Assembly (NCBI GenBank): GCA_030151165.1
Contig: JASLEM010000158.1
Location: 1 to 18,177, forward strand
Length of the DNA: 18,177 bases
Origin: Burkholderiaceae bacterium
Lineage (GTDB): Bacteria; Pseudomonadota; Gammaproteobacteria; Burkholderiales; Burkholderiaceae
Direction of reading: 5' to 3'
Positions within the stretch are counted from its first letter, which is position 1; every line of letters starts with the position of its first letter. The notes under the pieces are model-generated. The model saw nothing but the letters and a program-made list of their open reading frames with translations. It was not told where the DNA came from and did not search any database. Shown piece by piece: positions 14,707-18,177 of this stretch. A program made the position numbers and the translations under genes.

Positions 14707-15234
14707 TCACTCGTTCGCTGCGGAAGCCGCGTGGCGGGGGCCGCCGAACGCGTGCTCGTGGGCGGCCATCTTCGCGGCGATGGCCTGGCGCTGCTCGACG
14801 CTCAGCACGCTGCTGACGTCGATCATGGCCTGCGTGATGCGGCGCGACTGCGCATCGTGGCGCGCCTCGATGCGCTGGCGCACGGCCTCGACCGCCGCAG
14901 CGTCGACCACCGGCGCCGAGAACAGCTGCTTCATCTGCTCGTGGTCGGCGCGTTCGGCCGGACGACCCTGCTTCAGGTCGGCCTCGGCGGCGTCGAAGAT
15001 CTGGTGCACCTGCGCGCGCTGGGCGGCGGACACGTTCGCGTCGTCGAGCACGCGGTCGAGCATCGGCCCGCCCGGCAGCATCATGCCCATCATGGGCGGC
15101 GGCGGGCGGTGCGGCGGCGCGTCGGTGCCGGCGGCCCACGCCGCGAGCGCGACGCCGCTGGCCAGCGTGGCGGCCAGCGCGAGGCCGAACAGGCGTGTCC
15201 GGCGCGAGAAGCGCGAGGAGGAGGGAGACTTCAT
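14707..15234 (-). CDS. Periplasmic Spy/CpxP-like protein
   Basis: The 175-residue product begins with a signal peptide (basic start, hydrophobic LFGLALAATLASGVALAAWA at residues 15-34, likely cleavage near AWA-AG). The mature part starts with a His/Pro/Met-rich stretch (HRPPPPMMGMMLPGGPM, 42-58) and is otherwise charged and helical. Two variants of the LTxxQ motif of the CpxP/Spy family are present, VSAAQRAQV (68-76) and LSVEQRQAI (144-152). Family members are periplasmic chaperones or feedback inhibitors of the sensor kinase and are induced by envelope stress or metals. The ATG at 15234 has AGGA 8 bases upstream. The regulator gene follows after 91 bases. The His/Met stretch hints at metal binding, which is inference. 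Confidence 0.85.
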   Translation of the reverse strand: MKSPSSSRFSRRTRLFGLALAATLASGVALAAWAAGTDAPPHRPPPPMMGMMLPGGPMLDRVLDDANVSAAQRAQVHQIFDAAEADLKQGRPAERADHEQMKQLFSAPVVDAAAVEAVRQRIEARHDAQSRRITQAMIDVSSVLSVEQRQAIAAKMAAHEHAFGGPRHAASAANE

Positions 15235-15319
15235 TGCGGGATCCTGTGCGAAGGCGCGCTGGAACGCGGGCCCAGGGAGGGATCGTGCCGATGAGCGGTC
15301 AACAGCGATTGCTGGCGGC

Positions 15320-15334
15320 GTAAAGATCTGTGAA
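15320..15334. promoter_or_regulatory. CpxR-type direct repeat upstream of the Spy/CpxP-like gene
   Basis: GTAAA-GATCT-GTGAA reads on the plus strand and differs by one base from the CpxR consensus of two GTAAA half-sites about 5 bases apart. The two halves are one helical turn apart, as usual for OmpR-family sites. It is about 86 bases before the ATG of the Spy/CpxP-like gene and about 94 before ureD. I could not place a convincing -35/-10 pair beside it. Confidence 0.45.
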
Positions 15335-15427
15335 CGACAGGTCTCGCCCGTGATGCAGACCGGCCCCCCGGCGCGCGCGCCGCATCGGATACCCTCGGGT
15401 GTTTCCACTCGACCGTTCGCCCACCCG

Positions 15428-16270
15428 ATGCCCTGGCACGCTCGCCTGACGCTGGACTACCGCAAGGACGCCGCCCCGGGCACCGGCGGCACGCGCCTCG
15501 ACTTCCGCCACGACGGCCCGCTGCGCGTGCTCAAGAGCCTGTTCCCGGAGGGCGCGGACGTCTGCCACACCGTGGTCGTGCATCCGCCCGGCGGCGTCGT
15601 CGGCGGCGACACGCTGGCCGTGGACCTGCACGTCGCCGACGGCGCCCACGCGCTCGTCACGACGCCCGGCGCGACGCGCTTCTACCGCAGCGGCGGCGCG
15701 CGCGCGGCGCAGGCGATCGAGGCCCGCGTCGACGCCGGCGGCCGCCTCGAATGGCTGCCGCTCGAGACGCTCGTCCACTCCGGCGCGCACGCCGACAACC
15801 GCATGCGCTTCGAGCTCGCGCCCGGCGCCGAGATGTTCGGCTGGGACTGCGTCGCGCTGGGCCTGCCCGCCGCCGACGCGCCCTTCGTCGCCGGCGACTA
15901 CCGCCACGACATCGCCGTCGGCGCCCGCTGGCTCGAGCGCGGCCGCACCGCCGCCGCCGACCTCGCGCTGCTCGACGGCCCGTGCGGCTGGGCCGGCCAC
16001 CGCGCGCTCGGCACGCTGTGGTTCGCGGCCGGCAGCGCGCTGGACGACGCGCGCCGCGAGGCCCTGCTCGACGCCGCCCGCGAGATCGCCGGCGCCCACG
16101 CCCTCGCCGCGACCGCCGGCGCGACCGCGCCGCAGCCGGACGTCGTCGCGCTGCGCGTGCTCGCGCCGCGGGTCGAGCCGATCCACGACCTGCTGGCGGC
16201 GGTGTGGCGCCGCTGGCGCGAGATCGCGTGGGCGCGCGCGGCGTGCGTGCCGCGCGTGTGGCGCACCTGA
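15428..16270 (+). CDS. ureD: Urease accessory protein UreD
   Basis: The 280-residue protein is the scaffold that, with UreF and UreG, delivers nickel to apo-urease in the cytoplasm. It starts MPWHARLTLDYRKD as in Burkholderiales UreD and has HDGPLRVLKSLFPEG (residues 28-42), VHPPGGVVGGD (51-61), TTPGATRFYRS (78-88), LEWLPLETLVHSGAHADNR (108-126) and GWDCVALGLP (138-147). Length is typical. ATG at 15428 is preferred to an in-frame ATG at 15353, because the extra residues are not conserved in the family; no clear ribosome site is seen for either. Normally ureA, ureB and ureC follow on the same strand. Here the stop is 1 base from the stop of a convergent PEP-CTERM gene, so this ureD is cut off from the structural genes. 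Confidence 0.94.
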   Translation: MPWHARLTLDYRKDAAPGTGGTRLDFRHDGPLRVLKSLFPEGADVCHTVVVHPPGGVVGGDTLAVDLHVADGAHALVTTPGATRFYRSGGARAAQAIEARVDAGGRLEWLPLETLVHSGAHADNRMRFELAPGAEMFGWDCVALGLPAADAPFVAGDYRHDIAVGARWLERGRTAAADLALLDGPCGWAGHRALGTLWFAAGSALDDARREALLDAAREIAGAHALAATAGATAPQPDVVALRVLAPRVEPIHDLLAAVWRRWREIAWARAACVPRVWRT

Positions 16271-16271
16271 G

Positions 16272-16976
16272 CTAGCGTCGGCGAGCTCGACGCAGGCCCG
16301 ACGCCATCAGCCCCAGCGCGCCGAGGCCGGCGAGCAGCAGGCGGTCGGACGGCGGCTCGGGCACGCTCGTCACGATCGAGGACATGGCCAGCGACAGCAG
16401 CAGGCCCTCGAAGTCGTCCGACGTGTTGCTGAAGCTGCGGCTGTACGCGACCGTGCGGGTCGTGCCGTTCGCCTCGTAGCTGTCGCAGGTCAGCACGAAG
16501 CACACCTGCGCCGCGGCGTCCGCGCGCCCGCCCGTCGGAGCGGCGCTGCTCAGTTGCAGCGTCATCGACAACGTCGCCGTCTCGCCCGCCCCGAGCAGCA
16601 GCTCGCCGCCGCCACCGCTGCCGGCATCCGCCTCGGCGCTGCCGCGGCCGGTCGACGACGCGGTGGTGGACATCGTGTTGCCGCCCGAGACGAGCGCGGC
16701 GGACGATGCGTCGGGCGAAGGCGGCGAGGTGTCGTGCAGGGACGCCATGAAGCCGACGACCTCCGGCGCGTTGAATTCGGGTTGCCCGTCCACCATGGCA
16801 TCGACATCGGTGAGCAGCACCACCTCGAAATAAGACGGCGCACTGGTGTCCGAGGGGTCGGTGTTGACGATCCGCAGGGTAACGTCCGACGCGAGAGCCG
16901 ACGCCTGCGCGCCGTGGGCCCCGTTCATGCCGAGCGCGACGAAGGCCGTCGCGATGACCGCTGCAACACGCTTCAT
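16272..16976 (-). CDS. Exported PEP-CTERM-anchored protein of unknown function
   Basis: The 234-residue product has a signal peptide (MKRVAAVIATAFVALGMNGA, cleavage near AHGAQA) and a C-terminal sorting signal: VPEP at residues 205-208, a hydrophobic helix (LLLAGLGALGLMASG) and an Arg-rich end. Such proteins are processed by exosortase, usually together with exopolysaccharide export; no exosortase gene is in the window. The middle is low in complexity (Ser/Thr/Gly/Ala at 85-150, including a GSGGGGE run), has a Cys pair (Cys159, Cys164) and resembles no enzyme I know. The ATG at 16976 has a strong ribosome site, AAGGGGGAG. It sits between urtE and ureD and is convergent with ureD at a 1-base gap. 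It is more likely an insertion than a urea gene. Confidence 0.85.
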   Translation of the reverse strand: MKRVAAVIATAFVALGMNGAHGAQASALASDVTLRIVNTDPSDTSAPSYFEVVLLTDVDAMVDGQPEFNAPEVVGFMASLHDTSPPSPDASSAALVSGGNTMSTTASSTGRGSAEADAGSGGGGELLLGAGETATLSMTLQLSSAAPTGGRADAAAQVCFVLTCDSYEANGTTRTVAYSRSFSNTSDDFEGLLLSLAMSSIVTSVPEPPSDRLLLAGLGALGLMASGLRRARRR

Positions 16977-17104
16977 GGTGCTCCCCCTTCGACGCCGGGC
17001 CGCGCCGCACGGCGTCCGCCATGCAGCGGGACGAGTCTAGGCCGTCCGCGACGCGGCGGGGGAATTCATGCGACGGCCGGCGGGTGAAGCGGCCGGCGCG
17101 ACGC

Positions 17105-17797
17105 TCACACCGACATCAACGACCTGACGCCGTCCGCCTCCATCGACGCGCCGGCGCCGCGCGCCACGACCACGCCGCGCTCCATCACGACGTACTGGTC
17201 GGCGAGCTCGGCGGCGAAGTCGTAGAACTGCTCGACCAGCACGATGGCCATCGTCCCGCGGTCGGCGAGCTTGCGGATCACGCGGCCGATGTCCTTGATG
17301 ATGGACGGCTGGATGCCCTCGGTCGGCTCGTCGAGCAGCAGCAGGCGCGGCCCCGGCGCGAGCGCGCGCGCGATCGCGAGCTGCTGCTGCTGGCCACCCG
17401 AGAGGTCGCCGCCGCGGCGGTGCTTCATCTGCGCCAGCACGGGGAACAGCTCGAACATCTCGGCGGGCACGTCGCTGCGCGCGGGCATCGACGCCAGGCC
17501 CATGCGCAGGTTGTCCATCACCGTGAGGCGCCCGAAGATCTCGCGCCCCTGGGGCACGTAGCCGACGCCGCTGCGCACGCGCTCGTAGGGCGCGAGGCCG
17601 GTGAGGTCGGTGTCGTCGAGCTTGATGGAGCCGGTGCGCGTCGGCACCACGCCCATCAGGCTCTTCAGCAGCGTCGTCTTGCCGACGCCGTTGCGCCCGA
17701 GCACGACCGTGACCTCGCCGATCTTCGCCTCGAAGCCGACGTCGCGCAGGATGTGCGAGCCGCCGTAGTACTGGTTGAGTCCTTGAACGGTCAGCAT
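17105..17797 (-). CDS. urtE: Urea ABC transporter ATP-binding protein UrtE
   Basis: The 230-residue ATPase is the LivF-like subunit of the UrtABCDE high-affinity urea importer and works at the inner membrane with UrtD. It has Walker A GRNGVGKT (residues 34-41), Q-loop VPQGREIF (81-88), signature LSGGQQQQ (132-139), Walker B LLLLDEP (152-158) and TEGIQPSII, with Gln190 in VLVEQFYDF at the H-loop position, as usual in LivF-type subunits. The N-terminus MLTVQGLNQYYGGSHILRDV is characteristic of UrtE. ATG at 17797; no ribosome site is visible. It lies 128 bases after urtD, an unusually wide gap for this operon, filled by repeat-like sequence. Confidence 0.94.
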   Translation of the reverse strand: MLTVQGLNQYYGGSHILRDVGFEAKIGEVTVVLGRNGVGKTTLLKSLMGVVPTRTGSIKLDDTDLTGLAPYERVRSGVGYVPQGREIFGRLTVMDNLRMGLASMPARSDVPAEMFELFPVLAQMKHRRGGDLSGGQQQQLAIARALAPGPRLLLLDEPTEGIQPSIIKDIGRVIRKLADRGTMAIVLVEQFYDFAAELADQYVVMERGVVVARGAGASMEADGVRSLMSV

Positions 17798-17925
17798 GGG
17801 ATGGTTGAAGCGTTCGAGCGAAGCTCGCCGAATGAAGCCAAGCTCTCGGGGAGCGAGGGTCGCACCCGAGCCGAACCGAGTTCCCCCCCGGGGGGCAGCG
17901 ACGTGAGGAGCGTGGGGGTCAACAT
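17798..17925. repeat. Repeat-like intergenic element between urtD and urtE
   Basis: This 128-base gap holds a C7G6 palindrome (17883-17895), a small hairpin CGAGC-GAA-GCTCG (17815-17827) and, on the minus strand, GACCCCCACGCTCCTCACGT followed by CGCTGCCCCCC. That wording resembles a short intergenic repeat family I associate with Comamonadaceae and relatives. It is GC-rich hairpin-forming sequence and codes for nothing. Inside an operon it may alter the yield of urtE. Confidence 0.5.
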
Positions 17926-18177
17926 CTATCGGCCCAGGTACACATCGATCACTTGCGCGTTGTTCTGCACGTCGGCCAGCGTGCCTTCGGCGAGCACCGA
18001 GCCCTCGTGCAGCACCGTCACCTTGCGGTGGCCCTGCGTGAGCATGTCGACGAACTTCATGTCGTGCTCGACGACCACCAGCGAGTGCCTGCCGACCAGC
18101 GTGAGGAACAGTTCGGCGGTGCGCTCGGTCTCCTCGTCGGTCATGCCGGCGACGGGCTCGTCGAGCAGCAGCAGCGT
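17926..18177 (-). CDS. urtD: Urea ABC transporter ATP-binding protein UrtD (5' part missing at window edge)
   Basis: Only the last 83 residues are in the window; the gene enters from the right edge in frame. It shows Walker B LLLLDEPVAGM, the H-loop SLVVVEHDMKFV, and the ending VTVLHEGSVLAEGTLADVQN followed by NAQVIDVYLGR, which is the C-terminal form of LivG-type subunits and of UrtD. The ATG at 18144 lies inside the Walker B region and is not the start. The pairing with urtE downstream supports UrtD over another branched-chain amino acid type ATPase. Confidence 0.9.
   Translation of the reverse strand, partial: TLLLLDEPVAGMTDEETERTAELFLTLVGRHSLVVVEHDMKFVDMLTQGHRKVTVLHEGSVLAEGTLADVQNNAQVIDVYLGR

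Noticed and set aside
15160..15234. Twin-arginine signal in the Spy/CpxP-like protein (SRRTRLF)
   Set aside because: The consensus after RR (x-F-L-K) is not met; an ordinary Sec signal peptide explains the sequence.
15235..15427. In-frame ATG at 15353 as the start of ureD
   Set aside because: The added 25 residues are Pro/Arg-rich and absent from UreD proteins; MPWHARL is the family N-terminus.
17060..17100. Terminator hairpin behind urtE from repeated GGCCGGC blocks
   Set aside because: Only six bases pair, because GCCGGC is itself palindromic, and no T tract follows.

Overview
The window is a gene-dense, very GC-rich stretch with strong G/C preference at third codon positions. Gene content points to a betaproteobacterium of the order Burkholderiales, most likely near Sphaerotilaceae/Comamonadaceae. 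The evidence is a leuC-leuD-leuB operon led by a LysR gene, a ~400-residue TrpRS, a DUF3717-DUF1289 protein, an urt urea ABC transporter, ureD and a PEP-CTERM protein. This placement is inferred from family knowledge; no rRNA is present. I see no tRNA, rRNA, CRISPR array, transposase or integrase.

Layout. (1) 1-4179, minus strand: LysR regulator, leuC, leuD, a small two-helix membrane protein and leuB (cut by the left edge), which look like one leucine-biosynthesis operon. Its candidate promoter is near 4418-4447, and the terminator of the next unit is at 4518-4548. (2) 4581-8016, minus strand: a membrane fatty-acid desaturase, an RsmB/NOP-type RNA m5C methyltransferase and purN. (3) 8137-11452, plus strand: trpS, the DUF3717-DUF1289 protein 14 bases behind it, a ~280-base non-coding stretch with a strong hairpin, and an HD-GYP-like signalling protein. 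(4) 11449-15234, minus strand: a Cpx-like envelope-stress module (Spy/CpxP-like periplasmic protein, OmpR-type regulator, sensor kinase) followed by two small cytoplasmic genes, an NTF2-like protein and an unknown protein. (5) 15428-18177: ureD on the plus strand faces a PEP-CTERM protein, urtE and urtD (cut by the right edge) on the minus strand.

How the genes work together. leuCDB carry out the isomerisation and oxidative decarboxylation steps of leucine synthesis. purN and trpS are housekeeping genes sharing a short divergent promoter region. In the Cpx-like module the periplasmic protein, regulator and kinase are consecutive, and a GTAAA-N5-GTGAA direct repeat lies upstream of the periplasmic gene, which suggests autoregulation. 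urtD/urtE and ureD belong to urea uptake and urease assembly, but here ureD is turned against the transporter and is followed by an unrelated gene.

Nothing here is clearly a new system. The best leads are the HD-GYP-like protein with altered active-site motifs, the Cpx-like module with its candidate operator and two unknown downstream genes, the stranded ureD with an inserted PEP-CTERM gene, and palindromes inside two predicted promoter spacers.
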